A DNA stretch of 64,000 nt from Cryobacterium sp. SO2 (GCF_026151165.2 NZ_CP117849.1:3596001-3660000); one strand, 5' to 3'; numbered from the stretch's first letter, positions 25,220 to 35,172 are shown. The notes: generated by a model from the letters alone, not told the origin. Numbers and translations: made by a program.

Positions 25220-25975
25220 TCAGCCGCCGTAGCTAGAGGTGATCGCCAGGCCGGAGCCGTTGTTGCTGCAGACGTCCGACACGATTGTGCCCGCCGCATC
25301 CAGCTCGGTCGGCGAGCGCTGCTCGAGGAAGTAGCCGGGCACCACGACCGGCGAGGAGATCCCCTCCACCAGGGCGGGCACCTGTAGGGCGATCAGCCCG
25401 GTGGCGGTGTCCTGCAACTGGGTGACAATGTCCGTGGCCTCGTCGATCTGCACGCGCCAATCCTCGGCGCTCACCTCACCGCGCTGGTACCCCTGATCGG
25501 CGTTCAGGTACAGGCTCATGAACTCCGACAGCTGCGCGCAGGCGTCGGTGATGAGCGGATCGGGGGTGAAAACATCGGTGCTGAACTCACCCGTCAGCGC
25601 GTAGTGCGCGTCGGCGGGCAGCAGGATCGACAGTTGCATCAGACTGCCGTCCTGCACCGGCAGCAAGTAGGTTCGCACTCCCTGACAGCCGCCGGACCGG
25701 TCATTCTCCATCGCCGAACTGGTGGTGAGGGTGAAGTTGCCGCCCAGGCAGGTGAACTGCACCCGAAGGGATGCGGCGCCGTCTGGCACCTCGATCCTCT
25801 TGTCGATGGGCCCGATGCCGGCAAACTCGATGGTCGTCCAGTCCGCGGTTTTCACAGTCTCGGCGCTCTCGGTGGGGGCGGCCGTCGGCGATGCAGTGGT
25901 GCACGCCGTCAGCGCGAGGGTCACACCGAGCAGGCCGGCCGCCACCGTGCCCCAGCCTGATTTCGAACGACGCAT
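25220..25975 (-). CDS. secreted lipoprotein of unknown function
   Basis: The 251-aa protein has a lipoprotein signal peptide: basic MRRSKSGW, a hydrophobic core and the lipobox LTAC, followed by a Thr/Ala/Ser linker. The mature part starts with a beta-rich segment (WTTIEFAGIGPIDKRIEVPDGAASLRVQFTCLGG) and then a helical half with QDTATGLIALQVPALVEG. I recognise no family. ATG 25975 was chosen because it begins the signal peptide. It faces the cobA-like gene and stands alone. Confidence 0.75.
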   Translation of the reverse strand: MRRSKSGWGTVAAGLLGVTLALTACTTASPTAAPTESAETVKTADWTTIEFAGIGPIDKRIEVPDGAASLRVQFTCLGGNFTLTTSSAMENDRSGGCQGVRTYLLPVQDGSLMQLSILLPADAHYALTGEFSTDVFTPDPLITDACAQLSEFMSLYLNADQGYQRGEVSAEDWRVQIDEATDIVTQLQDTATGLIALQVPALVEGISSPVVVPGYFLEQRSPTELDAAGTIVSDVCSNNGSGLAITSSYGG

Positions 25976-26194
25976 GTTTCCCCCATCCGGCGCCCGCACG
26001 GCGCCCGCACGACCCCCGTGCACGCCCGACTCTACCGAGTGCGCCGGGCGCGGGCACGCCCCACTGCGGGGAGCAGCAGTGTGGGGAGCCACATGCCAAA
26101 GACGGTGATTCCGCCACCGTCCGGCTGCGTGGCCGGGGTGAGCGAGAACCACGGTCTTCTCTGCCGCCTCCGCCCGGCCCCGGGCGGGAGGCGG

Positions 26195-27499
26195 TCAGGC
26201 TCTACCGTGCGATACCCGGGTGCGACGCGACAGGGAGTCGACGATGACCGCGAGCAGCAGCACCGCACCGGTGATCATGTACCGGATCGACGAGTCCAGG
26301 TTGAGCAGGGTGAGGCCGCTGGAGATCGACTGGATCACCAGGATGCCGAGTAGGGCGGAGAACGCGCTTCCGCGGCCGCCGAAGAGGCTGGCGCCGCCGA
26401 TCACCGCTGCGGCGATGGCGTTGAGGTTGGTGTCGCCGCCGCCCGAGCCCTGGTTGGCCGCCGCCAGCCGGCCCGCGGCGAGGATGCCGCCGAGGGCCGC
26501 GAAGGTGGAGCAGAGCACGAACACGGTGAGATACACCCGGGTGACGTTGATGCCGGAGCGGCGGGCAGCCTCGACGTTGCCGCCGACCGCGTAGACCGAC
26601 CGGCCCCAGCGGGTGCGGGTGAGGAAGAAGTTCATCACCACGACGAGCACCAGGAACAGCAGGAACATCGCGCCGACCCCACGGGTCTGGTTGAGGTACC
26701 AGGTGGGCACCCCAAGCACCAGGAGCAGGAACACGCTGCGCACGATGATCGACGAGGTCGGCACGGCCGACAGCTCGGCCGCGGCCCGGCGGTTGGCGGT
26801 GAGGAACAGTTGCGCGGCGTAGGCCAGCACGGTGAGCACCACGAGCAGGTACGACGCCCAGTCGGGCAGGAACCACTGCTGGCAGAACTGCACGATCCAG
26901 GAGTCGAACGGGATGTTGATCGACCCTGTCGAGCCGAGCACCCACAACTGCAGGCCCAGGAATCCCAGCAGGCCGGCCAGGGTGATCACGAAGCTCGGCA
27001 CCCCGAACCGGGTGTAGAGGAAACCGTAAAGCAGTCCGACGGCCACACCCGCCAGCAGGGAGGCCAGCAGGGACACCGGCAGGGGCCAGCCCATGTTGAC
27101 GAAGCTCACGGCGAGGATGGCGGCCGACAGACCGCTGACCGACCCGACCGACAGGTCGATCTCGCCGAGCAGCAGCACGAGCACGATGCCGATGGAGATG
27201 GTGCCGACGGCCGCGCACTGCAGGGTGAGGTTGACCAGGTTGGTGCTGGAGAGGAAGTTGGGGTTGAGCAGCGAGAAGGCCACCCAGATCACGATCAGGC
27301 CGATCACGACGGGCAGCGAACCGATGTCGCCGGAGCGCACGCGCTTGCCGAACGCGCGCACAGTACCGCCGATGCCGTGCGGCTGGATCAGGCGTTCGTC
27401 CTGCAGGTCGGCCGCCACGGCAGCCAACCGCACGGTCTCCGTGGGTGGGGCCGCGCCCTCGGGGCTGGCGGGCGGCGGGGTCGACGTCGGTGTGGTCAT
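26195..27499 (-). CDS. xylH: xylose-type sugar ABC transporter permease
   Basis: The 434-aa membrane protein of the RbsC/XylH class has about ten hydrophobic helices with the conserved GEIDLSVGSVSGLSAAI loop and NLNAIAAAVIGGASLFGGRGS near the C-terminus. A Pro/Ala/Thr-rich cytoplasmic N-terminus precedes TM1. It would form the membrane channel for the binding protein encoded at 28483. Its start overlaps the ATPase stop (ATGA at 27496-27499), and it is the last gene of the operon. Xylose is inferred from the binding protein. Confidence 0.88.
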   Translation of the reverse strand: MTTPTSTPPPASPEGAAPPTETVRLAAVAADLQDERLIQPHGIGGTVRAFGKRVRSGDIGSLPVVIGLIVIWVAFSLLNPNFLSSTNLVNLTLQCAAVGTISIGIVLVLLLGEIDLSVGSVSGLSAAILAVSFVNMGWPLPVSLLASLLAGVAVGLLYGFLYTRFGVPSFVITLAGLLGFLGLQLWVLGSTGSINIPFDSWIVQFCQQWFLPDWASYLLVVLTVLAYAAQLFLTANRRAAAELSAVPTSSIIVRSVFLLLVLGVPTWYLNQTRGVGAMFLLFLVLVVVMNFFLTRTRWGRSVYAVGGNVEAARRSGINVTRVYLTVFVLCSTFAALGGILAAGRLAAANQGSGGGDTNLNAIAAAVIGGASLFGGRGSAFSALLGILVIQSISSGLTLLNLDSSIRYMITGAVLLLAVIVDSLSRRTRVSHGRA

Positions 27500-28362
27500 G
27501 GCCGTTCCTCCTTGCGCAGTGCGGTGTCGGGGGCGGCGCCTGCCGCGGTCACTGCGGCGGCGTCGGCGGTGTCCACCCGCGCCTGGGCCCGTCGGGTCAC
27601 GGCGTTGTCGGTGGCGCCGGTGATGGCCGCGATGATGTCTTCGTAGGTGACGTCGGCCACGCGGAACTCGCCGTTGTTGCGACCCAGGCGCAGCACCACG
27701 ATTCGGTCGGCGACGGCCTGCACATCCGCCATGTTGTGGCTGATGAGCACCACGGCCAGGCCGCGTTCACGCAACCGTTCGATCAGGTTGAGCACCTCGG
27801 CCGTCTGGGCGACGCCCAGGGCGGCGGTGGGTTCGTCGAGGATGACGATGCGCGGTTCGCCGATCAGCGACCGGGCGATCGCCACGGTCTGCCGTTGCCC
27901 GCCGGAGAGGGAAGCGACGGGGATGCGCACCGAGGGGATGCGAGCGGAGAGCTGACGGAGCAGGCCCCAGGAGCGTTTCTCCATCTCCACCTCGTTGATG
28001 GTGGCCCGCCCGAGCTCGTGACCCAGGAACAGGTTGGCTACAACGTCGAGGTTGTCGCAGAGCGCCAGATCCTGGTACACGGTCGCGATCCCCAGATTGT
28101 TGGAGTCGGCCGGATTGTTGATAGAGACGGCCTTCCCATCGTGGCTGATCGTGCCGCCGTCCTGCGGGTGCACACCCGCCAGGATCTTGATGAGGGTGGA
28201 CTTGCCGGCACCGTTGTCGCCGACGAGGGCCACAACCTCTCCGCTGTAGATGTCGAGGTCGATGTCGGTGAGCGCCTGCACGGCGCCGAAGTTCTTGTCG
28301 ATTCCGCGCAGCGACAGCACCAGGTCACTGGTGGGCGCATCCGGGGTGGAAAGCACAGCCAT
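27496..28362 (-). CDS. xylG: sugar ABC transporter ATP-binding protein, single-domain
   Basis: The 288-aa ATPase has Walker A GDNGAGKST (about 48-56), signature LSGGQRQ and Walker B IVILDEPTAAL, plus the carbohydrate-type tail SHNMADVQAVADRIVVLRLGR. E. coli XylG has two fused ATPase domains of about 500 aa; this protein has one, so the transporter must use two copies. Such single-domain versions are common in actinobacteria. It is translationally coupled to the permease. A stem-loop lies between it and the binding protein gene. Confidence 0.88.
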   Translation of the reverse strand: MAVLSTPDAPTSDLVLSLRGIDKNFGAVQALTDIDLDIYSGEVVALVGDNGAGKSTLIKILAGVHPQDGGTISHDGKAVSINNPADSNNLGIATVYQDLALCDNLDVVANLFLGHELGRATINEVEMEKRSWGLLRQLSARIPSVRIPVASLSGGQRQTVAIARSLIGEPRIVILDEPTAALGVAQTAEVLNLIERLRERGLAVVLISHNMADVQAVADRIVVLRLGRNNGEFRVADVTYEDIIAAITGATDNAVTRRAQARVDTADAAAVTAAGAAPDTALRKEERP

Positions 28363-28387
28363 TGTGATTCCTCTGCTCGAGATGAGA

Positions 28388-28429
28388 GCCGGCCGGGTAC
28401 CGAATCGTGGGTAGGGTGCCCCGGCCGGC
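28388..28429 (-). terminator. intra-operon hairpin between binding protein and ATPase genes
   Basis: GCCGGCCGGG (28388-28397) pairs perfectly with CCCGGCCGGC (28420-28429) across a 22-nt loop. In binding-protein-first operons such a hairpin often gives more mRNA for the binding protein than for the membrane parts. Confidence 0.55.
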
Positions 28430-28482
28430 CGTTTCGTAGCTATTCAGTTGTCGGCGCCTGCGGAGCCGTCCACCGTTTGCGA

Positions 28483-29568
28483 TTACTGCAATCCGGCCGC
28501 AGCGCACGCGTCGGCGTACTGGGCGGTGCAGATCTCGTCGACGGTGTAGAAACCGTCGTCGATCACGGTTTCCTGGATGTTGTCGACGGTCACCACCACC
28601 GGCGTCAGCAGCGTGGACGGGATGTCCTGGAACGTGGTGTCAGGCTCCGGGGTGTTGCCCTGGGCCAGCTGGTCGGCGATTTCCGCCGCCTTCTCGGCCT
28701 CGAGCTTGATCGCCTTGTAGACGGTCATGAACTGGTCGCCGGCGACGATGCGCTGGATGGCGGCGAGTTCGGCGTCCTGACCGGTGACAGGAGGCCACGG
28801 TGACACTCCGGCGGCCTTCGCAGCGGCAATCGCACCGCCGGCCGTTCCGTCGTTCGCCGCGTACATGCCGGAGATCTCCGTGCCGAACTGAGTGATCTGA
28901 CCGGCTGCCCACTCCTGGGCCTTGTCCGGACTCCAGTCCGGAGTGTCGTATTCGGCAAGGATCGGGATGCCGCTCGGATCGATCACCGAGTGTGCGCCCT
29001 TCTTGAATTCGGCCGCGTTGGCGTCGGTGGGCGAACCGTTGATCATGATCAGGCCCGTGGTGGTGTTGTCCTGCTTGAGTTTGTCGACCAGCGCCGTGCC
29101 CTGCAGCACACCCACCTGCTCATTGTCGAAGGAGATGTAGTAGCTGACCTTGTCGCTCTTGATCAGGCGGTCATAAGAGATCACCGGCACATCCTGCGCT
29201 GCCGCGGATTCGGCGATGCTGGCCGCTGCCGCGCCGTCGACCGGGTCGAGTACGAGAACCTCGACACCCTCGGTGAGGGCCGATTCCGCCTGTTGCTGCT
29301 GCTTGGCGGCATCCTGGTCGGCGTTGGCGTAGATCACCTCGTAGTTGCCCAGGGAGGTGAGCTTGTCTTCGAAGAGCGGCCGGTCGAAGCTTTCGTAGCG
29401 GGTGGTCTTGGATTCGGGAAGGAGCAGGCCGATCTTGATGGTGTCGCCGGAACTTCCTCCATCTGAGCTGGAGGAGTCGGAGCCGGACGATGTGCACGCG
29501 GTCAGAGCGCCTGTGGTTGCGATCAGTGCGATCGCCAGGAGCGCGAACCTCTTCCTGGGTTTTCTCAT
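28483..29568 (-). CDS. xylF: xylose-type sugar-binding lipoprotein
   Basis: The 361-aa lipoprotein has a signal peptide with lipobox LTAC and a Ser/Gly linker. The mature domain is XylF-like: IKIGLLLPESKTTRYESFDRP, then VLDPVDGAAAASIAESAAAQDVPVISYDRLI and YYISFDNEQVGVLQGTALVD, which closely recalls E. coli XylF. It captures the sugar outside the membrane for the two downstream genes. ATG 29568 is preceded by a strong AGGAGG. The ROK regulator lies 80 nt upstream on the same strand. Confidence 0.9.
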   Translation of the reverse strand: MRKPRKRFALLAIALIATTGALTACTSSGSDSSSSDGGSSGDTIKIGLLLPESKTTRYESFDRPLFEDKLTSLGNYEVIYANADQDAAKQQQQAESALTEGVEVLVLDPVDGAAAASIAESAAAQDVPVISYDRLIKSDKVSYYISFDNEQVGVLQGTALVDKLKQDNTTTGLIMINGSPTDANAAEFKKGAHSVIDPSGIPILAEYDTPDWSPDKAQEWAAGQITQFGTEISGMYAANDGTAGGAIAAAKAAGVSPWPPVTGQDAELAAIQRIVAGDQFMTVYKAIKLEAEKAAEIADQLAQGNTPEPDTTFQDIPSTLLTPVVVTVDNIQETVIDDGFYTVDEICTAQYADACAAAGLQ

Positions 29569-29648
29569 GATGTGCCTCCTACTGTGACCACCCTCGTTGG
29601 CGGTGTAACGAGCATGGCCCCGGTGCCAAATGCCGTCAAGGCTTGAAC

Positions 29649-30938
29649 TCAAGAGGCCAAACCGCCCCTTTCGGGCGATATTTCGTCGCTCGGCGCGGGC
29701 GGCACGGTGCTGATTCCGGGCAGGATGTCGGGGGCAGGGCCGCCGGCCACCGAGCGGCCGATGTCGTCGGGGCGGCCCGCCACGATCTGCGCCCGATCGA
29801 TGGCGAAGAGCACCGCGCCGAGCACCTCGGCCCGTTCGCCCAGCTCGCCCTTGACCACGTCGGGAACCCCGGAGGCGGTGGCCAGGGTGGAGCGTTCGAG
29901 CGCGTGCCGCAGCGGGCTGAGCAGCATCTCGCCGGCCTCGGCGAGCTCGCCGCCGACCACGATCCGGTGCGGGTCGACGAGGTTGCTCAGGCCAGCCAGC
30001 GCGATGCCCAGGTGTCGGCCGGCGTCGGCGATCACCCGGCGGGCCCTGGCCTCTCCCGCGTCGGCACGCAGCACGATGTCGCGCAGCTTCACGTCACCGT
30101 GACTGCCCGGGAATTTCGCGGCCAGCGCGGACGCCCCCACCAGGGTCTCCAGGCAGCCCCGGTTGCCGCACCGGCAGACCAGGCCCTGCTCGTCGAGGGT
30201 GAGGTGGCCGATCTCGCCGGCCTTGCCGCTGCCGCCCCGGTAGACCCGCCCGTCCACGATCAGCCCGGCGCCCACGCCGTGCGACACCCGCAGGTACGCG
30301 GCCTGGCGAATGCCCTGGGCGGCGCCCATGCGGTACTCGCCGAGGGCGCCGAGGTTGGCCTCGTTGTCGACGAACACCGGCCGGTGCAGCCGCGCCTCGA
30401 GTTCCTCGGCCACGGGCACCCCGTCCCAGCCGCGCAGCAGGCCGGGAGTGGCGATGATGCCGGTGCGCGGGTCGACCGGCGCGGCCAGCCCCACCCCCAC
30501 CGCGAGCACCTCGTCGAGGCCGGCGCCCACCGATTCGGCCATGTCCTGGATGAGCAGCATCACCCTGTCGAGTTCACTGTCGGCGCGGTGGTCACGGGCC
30601 AGCGGCAGCATCCGCTCGGCCAGCACCTGATGGCCGGCGTCGGCAAGGGCCAGCCGCAGCTGCCGGTTGGATACGTGCAGGCCCACCACCAGGCCCATCT
30701 CCCTGGCCAGGGTCACCCGCACCGCCCGGCGGCCGCTGCGCGAGGTGGGGGTGGTGGCCAGCACGCCGGCGGCGGCCTGTTCCTTGACGATGTTGGAGAC
30801 CGTGGCCGGCGACAACCCGGTGACCCCGGCCAGTTCCACCTGGGTGAGGGCGCCGTGGTGGGTGATCGCGTCGACGATGCGCGCGCGATTGGCCTCTCGC
30901 AGGGACGACTGCGACCCGGGATTGCGGCGACTGCTCAC
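29649..30938 (-). CDS. ROK-family transcriptional regulator (XylR/NagC-like)
   Basis: The protein is about 429 aa. A MarR-like winged helix (GALTQVELAGVTGLSPATVSNIVKEQ) is followed by a ROK sugar-kinase-fold domain with DNEANLGALGEYRMG and GEIGHLTLDEQG, and the zinc motif CRCGNRGCLE. It probably represses the xylose ABC operon and is released by xylose or a related sugar. The start is uncertain: GTG 30938 gives MSSRRNPGSQSSLREANR, but GTG codons at 30947 and 30962 are also in frame. It is the first gene of the unit. Confidence 0.82.
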   Translation of the reverse strand: MSSRRNPGSQSSLREANRARIVDAITHHGALTQVELAGVTGLSPATVSNIVKEQAAAGVLATTPTSRSGRRAVRVTLAREMGLVVGLHVSNRQLRLALADAGHQVLAERMLPLARDHRADSELDRVMLLIQDMAESVGAGLDEVLAVGVGLAAPVDPRTGIIATPGLLRGWDGVPVAEELEARLHRPVFVDNEANLGALGEYRMGAAQGIRQAAYLRVSHGVGAGLIVDGRVYRGGSGKAGEIGHLTLDEQGLVCRCGNRGCLETLVGASALAAKFPGSHGDVKLRDIVLRADAGEARARRVIADAGRHLGIALAGLSNLVDPHRIVVGGELAEAGEMLLSPLRHALERSTLATASGVPDVVKGELGERAEVLGAVLFAIDRAQIVAGRPDDIGRSVAGGPAPDILPGISTVPPAPSDEISPERGGLAS

Positions 30939-31038
30939 ACCCCACACGATAGTGCCGTGCACGGCCGGGAAGTCAAACGGAAAACAGGTCAGCGGTGGAG
31001 CGCCCGCACCTGGCTGGTTTCATCGGCCACCCGCGCTC

Positions 31039-31707
31039 TCAGCGAGGGGCGACCTGACCGAGCCAGCCGGTCATGCGTTTCTGGGCGGCGCTGGTGCTGA
31101 GCTCGCCGCGGATCTCAGGGTGCTTCCAGTAGTAGGTGAGCGCAATCAGGATCAGGACCGGGGAGGCGCCAAGGATCTGGGCGTTCAGGTCGACGTGCGT
31201 CTCGGCATACCTCACCCGCACAACCGGGATCTGCGCCCTCCTGGGGTTCTCGGGGTTCGTGAACACGGCCCCGATCGACGTCACGGCCTCCCACGGAACG
31301 TCTGCGTCACCCCCGGTGAAGCGAAGCGCGATGCCGGAGGCCCCGATGCCCAACCCGTGCAGGTGCGGCCAGCCGGTGCGTGTGCCGTACGAGACGAGGG
31401 ACATGAGGGCGGCCCAACCGAAGAACAGTGCGCCGACGCCCAGAACAATGAGCGGGAAGAGGACGTAGCCGACGTCGGCCCCGGCCACGCCGATCATCCC
31501 GAACAATCCCCAGAGGCAGATCGCGGTGATCACGACGTACGTGGCCACCAGCCGCCACGGCACCGGCCGGAGCTTGGCGAAATACAACCACTGATCCGGC
31601 GGTGGGGTGGACGACTTCGCGAACGCGAACGCGTTGACAAGCACCAACGGCTTCCGGGACGCGGTGCGGGGAAGCCAATCCCCGGGCAGGTCGTAGGTCT
31701 GGGTCAC
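31039..31707 (-). CDS. two-helix membrane protein of unknown function
   Basis: The 222-aa protein has two adjacent hydrophobic helices near the middle (LVATYVVITAICLWGLFGMIG and VLFPLIVLGVGALFFGWAAL). The soluble part after them (GIGASGIALRFTGGDADVPWEAVTSIGAVF) resembles a bacterial PH-like domain, and another hydrophobic stretch (ILGASPVLILIALTYYW) follows. I cannot name its role. It is 57 nt upstream of the GH15 gene on the same strand and could share its transcript. Confidence 0.6.
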   Translation of the reverse strand: MTQTYDLPGDWLPRTASRKPLVLVNAFAFAKSSTPPPDQWLYFAKLRPVPWRLVATYVVITAICLWGLFGMIGVAGADVGYVLFPLIVLGVGALFFGWAALMSLVSYGTRTGWPHLHGLGIGASGIALRFTGGDADVPWEAVTSIGAVFTNPENPRRAQIPVVRVRYAETHVDLNAQILGASPVLILIALTYYWKHPEIRGELSTSAAQKRMTGWLGQVAPR

Positions 31708-31764
31708 CCCTGTGACGCTAGCGAGTTATTCGTTCGCGCGTGCGGCGGCACCGCTTCCGGCGGC

Positions 31765-33615
31765 TCAGCGGCGGCCGCCCTTGGCGTCCCGCGCGTCCAG
31801 GCGCTCGTTCAACGTGATGGCCGCGTCGATGAGCGCGAGGTGGGTGAACGCTTGCGGGAAGTTGCCGATCTGGTCACCGGTCGGTGCGATCTCCTCCGCG
31901 TACAGCCCGAGGTGGTTGGCGTAGGTCAGCATCTTCTCGAACGTGAACCGCGCGTCGGCGAGCCGGTCGGCTCGGGCGAGCGCGTCGACGTAGAGGAAGC
32001 TGCAGAGGGAGAAGGTGCCCTCCGACCCCCGCAGCCCGTCGGGAGACGCCGCCGGGTCGTACCGATAGACCAGGCTGTCAGACACGAGTTCCCTCTCGAT
32101 CGCCCGCATGGTGTCCAGCCACATCGGATCTTGCGGCGCGATGAAGCCAACCTGCGGCATCTTGAGCAGGGAGGTGTCGAGAACCGGCTCCCCGTACTGC
32201 TGAACAAACGCGCGACGCTCCTCGCTCCAGCCCTTCGCCATGATCTGGTTGTAGATCGCGTCGCGCTCCGCGATCCACCGGGTCAGCGGCGCGGGTCGGC
32301 CGTACGCGGTGGCGAGCCGGATGGCGCGGTCGAACGCGACCCAGCACATCAGGCGCCCGTAGGTGAAGTCCTTCCGCCCGCCGCGGGTCTCCCAGATGCC
32401 CTCCTCCGGTTGGTCCCAGTGGTCGGCGAGCCAGTCGAGCAACCGGCCGATGCCCAACCAGCCGGCCTGGCCGATCTGGATGCCGGCCCGGTCGGCGTTG
32501 TAGACGGCCTCCATCGCTTCCCCGTAGATATCGAGCTGGAGTTGTTCGGCGGCGCCGTTGCCGACCCGCACCGGATAAGAGCCGCGGTATCCCTCCCAGT
32601 CCGCGAGGATCTCCTCGGACAGGTTCGGGTCGCCGTCGATCCGGTACATGATGTTCAGCGGGCCGGAGTCGCTGCCCCGCGGTTCGGCCACCCGGTCGCG
32701 AAGCCATCGGCCGAACGCGGCGGCCTCGGTGGAGAAGCCCATCCGCACCAGCGTGTTCACGGAGAAGGACGCATCCCGCACCCAGGTGAAGCGGTAGTCC
32801 CAGTTGCGTTCCCCGCCGATCTGTTCCGGAAGGCCCGCGGTCGGCGCGGCGACGAGGCCACCGGTCGGTGCGTAGGTCAACAGTTTGAGGGTGATGGCCG
32901 ACCGCTGCAGTTCCTCGCGCCAGCGACCCACGTAGGTCGACTGCCCAACCCAGTTCTGCCAGTAGCTGGCGGTGTCGTCGAACAGTCGCTGGGCCTCGGC
33001 CACGGGGACGGCCCGGGGAGTGGGGTCGCCGCCGGTTTCGAGGATGACGCCGCGCATCTCCCCCTCCGTCAGGCTCAGCGTGAACCGCAGGTCGCCCTCC
33101 TCCGACGGCTGCACCCGTCCGCGCCGCTCCTCGCCCTGGTCGCGGATGAGGCTGATCGTCAGCGTGGTGTCGCCGGCCACAAACGCGGCGCCGTCGTCGG
33201 TGACGGTCGTCTGGTGGGTCTGCCGGCCGTAGTCGAACCGGGGAGCGATCTCGACGTCGAACGTGATCGCACCCCGCACGCAGCGCATCCCCCGGAGGAG
33301 GCGATGATGGCCGCTGGGTGTTTCGGAGGTCACCGGCATGAAGTCGATCACCTCGCCCACTCCGTTCTCGGTGAGGAAGCGGGTGATCAGGATCGCCGTG
33401 TCGGGGAAGTAGAGCTGTTTCGTCTCGAACGCGTCGACCTGCGGATGCGCGCTGAAATGCCCACCCTTCGCGTGATCCAGCAGCGAGGCGAAGATGCTCG
33501 GGGAGTCGAACCGCGGGCTGCAGAACCAGTCGATGGTGCCGTCCGTCGACACCAACGCCGTGGTCTGCAAGTCTCCGATCAGGCCGTGGTCGGCGATCGA
33601 GGGGTAGCTCTTCAT
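31765..33615 (-). CDS. glycoside hydrolase family 15 protein (glucoamylase/trehalase-like)
   Basis: The 616-aa cytoplasmic enzyme is of the GH15 type common in actinobacteria. The N-terminal beta-domain starts IADHGLIGDLQTTALVSTDGTIDWFC, and the (alpha/alpha)6 barrel has GGERNWDYRFTWVRDASFS and EEGIWETRGGRKDFTYGRLMCW, the latter holding a likely catalytic Glu. Members of this subgroup include intracellular trehalases as well as glucoamylases, so the substrate may be trehalose or a short alpha-glucan. ATG 33615 follows GAGAGGA. The MFS gene ends 53 nt upstream, so it may be a second cistron. Confidence 0.88.
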   Translation of the reverse strand: MKSYPSIADHGLIGDLQTTALVSTDGTIDWFCSPRFDSPSIFASLLDHAKGGHFSAHPQVDAFETKQLYFPDTAILITRFLTENGVGEVIDFMPVTSETPSGHHRLLRGMRCVRGAITFDVEIAPRFDYGRQTHQTTVTDDGAAFVAGDTTLTISLIRDQGEERRGRVQPSEEGDLRFTLSLTEGEMRGVILETGGDPTPRAVPVAEAQRLFDDTASYWQNWVGQSTYVGRWREELQRSAITLKLLTYAPTGGLVAAPTAGLPEQIGGERNWDYRFTWVRDASFSVNTLVRMGFSTEAAAFGRWLRDRVAEPRGSDSGPLNIMYRIDGDPNLSEEILADWEGYRGSYPVRVGNGAAEQLQLDIYGEAMEAVYNADRAGIQIGQAGWLGIGRLLDWLADHWDQPEEGIWETRGGRKDFTYGRLMCWVAFDRAIRLATAYGRPAPLTRWIAERDAIYNQIMAKGWSEERRAFVQQYGEPVLDTSLLKMPQVGFIAPQDPMWLDTMRAIERELVSDSLVYRYDPAASPDGLRGSEGTFSLCSFLYVDALARADRLADARFTFEKMLTYANHLGLYAEEIAPTGDQIGNFPQAFTHLALIDAAITLNERLDARDAKGGRR

Positions 33616-33668
33616 GGGGTCGTCCTCTCTTCTTCCACGGCTGCTCCCGCAGGCGTGATGATCATGGC

Positions 33669-35078
33669 TCAGGTCTCGGCGGCAGCCGGCGTGATGGTGG
33701 GCTTGGCGCGTCCGGGCAGGAGGATCGCGATGACGATTCCGACGGCCGCGATGGCGAGCAGGGGCACTATTGCCGCCAGGTATCCGCCTGCATTTGCGTC
33801 CGCGTTCAGCACGAGAAGGGTGCTCACGATCGCTGTCCCGAAGCTCGACCCGAGATTCGAGACACTGCGGGAGAGTCCGCTGATCTCCCCCTGTTGCTTT
33901 TCGGGGAAGGCTGACTGCACGATGTTGACGCTCGGGGTGAGCATCAGCCCAATCCCCAGCCCGATCGTGAGCAGGCCCGGCGCGAACGCCCATGCGCCCG
34001 GAACGGTCGCCACGATCAGCAGGAGGAGCAGGCCGATGCCGGTGACCAGGAAGCCGACCACGATCAGCGACCTTTGCGCGAACCGCCGCACCAGTGCCCC
34101 CGCGGACAGAGACGACACCAGGATGCCGGCGGTGGCGGCGCTGAAAATGATCCCGGTGTCTATCGCGTTGTAATTGCGGACGACCTGGAGGTAGCTCGCC
34201 ACGAGCATCGAAATGCCCATCAGCAGCAGCCACTGGAAGTTCTGCGTGATCAGGCCCAGGTTGGAGACCCGGATCTTGAACAACGCGGTCGACAGCAGCG
34301 GATCACGCCCCTTCCGCTCCAGTCGCCGCACCCACCAGAAGAACAGCGCGATCACGCCGATGCCCACTGCCATCAGCGCGAGCGCCACGGGCAGGTTGTT
34401 GTCGGTGGCGAGGATGCCGATCACGAAGACGATCAACCCGAGTGCCGACAGCACCGCCCCGATGACGTCGAACGGCTTGTCTGGTTCGCGGGCGCGCGGA
34501 TCCTTGAGCCGCACAGCGAGGATCAGGATGACCACGATGACGAGCGCCTGGAAGATGAACGCCGCCCGCCAGCTGATGGTCGCGGCGATCCACCCGCCGA
34601 TCAGAGGCCCCGTAGCCGCGCCGACCCCGCCGGCAGCGCTGACCAGGCCGAACGCGCGGGCCCGCTCGGCCACGCCCGTCCAGTACATGGTGACCAGGAT
34701 GTAGACCGGCGGGATGAGCAGAGCGGTGCCGGCCCCTTCCAGGATCGAGTTGCCCAGGATAAGCACGCCGAGGCCGGGCGACGCGGCACTGATGACGGCA
34801 CCGACACCGTAGACGGCCAAACCGAGGACCAAGCAGGTCTTCCGCCCCAGCTGCTCCGTCAGCTTGCCGAACGGGATCATCAGGGCCGCCATCACGAGCA
34901 AGAACAGCGTGATCGACAACTGGATGCCCTGGATCGAGGTGTCGAGATCCTGGCTCATGTCAGTGAGCATGACGTTCATGTTCGAACCGGCGAAGGAACA
35001 AATGAACTGCGCCAGCGCGAGGGGCAGCAACGACCATAGCGTGGTGGTCCCGCTCCGCACCTCGGCTTGCGATGACAT
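33669..35078 (-). CDS. MFS transporter, 14-helix drug-export type
   Basis: The 469-aa membrane protein has about 14 hydrophobic helices, the loop motif GKLTEQLGRKTCLVLG and the drug-antiporter segment AAGGVGAATGPLIGGWI in TM5. No soluble domain is added. It probably exports drugs or toxic compounds. A 22-bp inverted repeat lies 16 nt before the start. The aldo/keto reductase and HxlR genes lie upstream; their co-regulation with this pump is possible but unproved. Confidence 0.87.
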   Translation of the reverse strand: MSSQAEVRSGTTTLWSLLPLALAQFICSFAGSNMNVMLTDMSQDLDTSIQGIQLSITLFLLVMAALMIPFGKLTEQLGRKTCLVLGLAVYGVGAVISAASPGLGVLILGNSILEGAGTALLIPPVYILVTMYWTGVAERARAFGLVSAAGGVGAATGPLIGGWIAATISWRAAFIFQALVIVVILILAVRLKDPRAREPDKPFDVIGAVLSALGLIVFVIGILATDNNLPVALALMAVGIGVIALFFWWVRRLERKGRDPLLSTALFKIRVSNLGLITQNFQWLLLMGISMLVASYLQVVRNYNAIDTGIIFSAATAGILVSSLSAGALVRRFAQRSLIVVGFLVTGIGLLLLLIVATVPGAWAFAPGLLTIGLGIGLMLTPSVNIVQSAFPEKQQGEISGLSRSVSNLGSSFGTAIVSTLLVLNADANAGGYLAAIVPLLAIAAVGIVIAILLPGRAKPTITPAAAET

Positions 35079-35094
35079 GATGCCCTCCAGGTGA

Positions 35095-35116
35095 CTTCAG
35101 TAGACGCGTACTGAAG
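35095..35116 (-). promoter_or_regulatory. inverted repeat upstream of the MFS gene
   Basis: CTTCAGTA, a 6-nt GACGCG spacer and TACTGAAG form perfect 8-bp arms just before the MFS start. It looks like a repressor operator, but no dedicated regulator gene is next to the pump. Confidence 0.5.
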
Positions 35117-35172
35117 GTTGCCTTTGGTTGCCGGGCTCCGCCATCACCCGGTTCGGATGAGAGGCGCAGGGG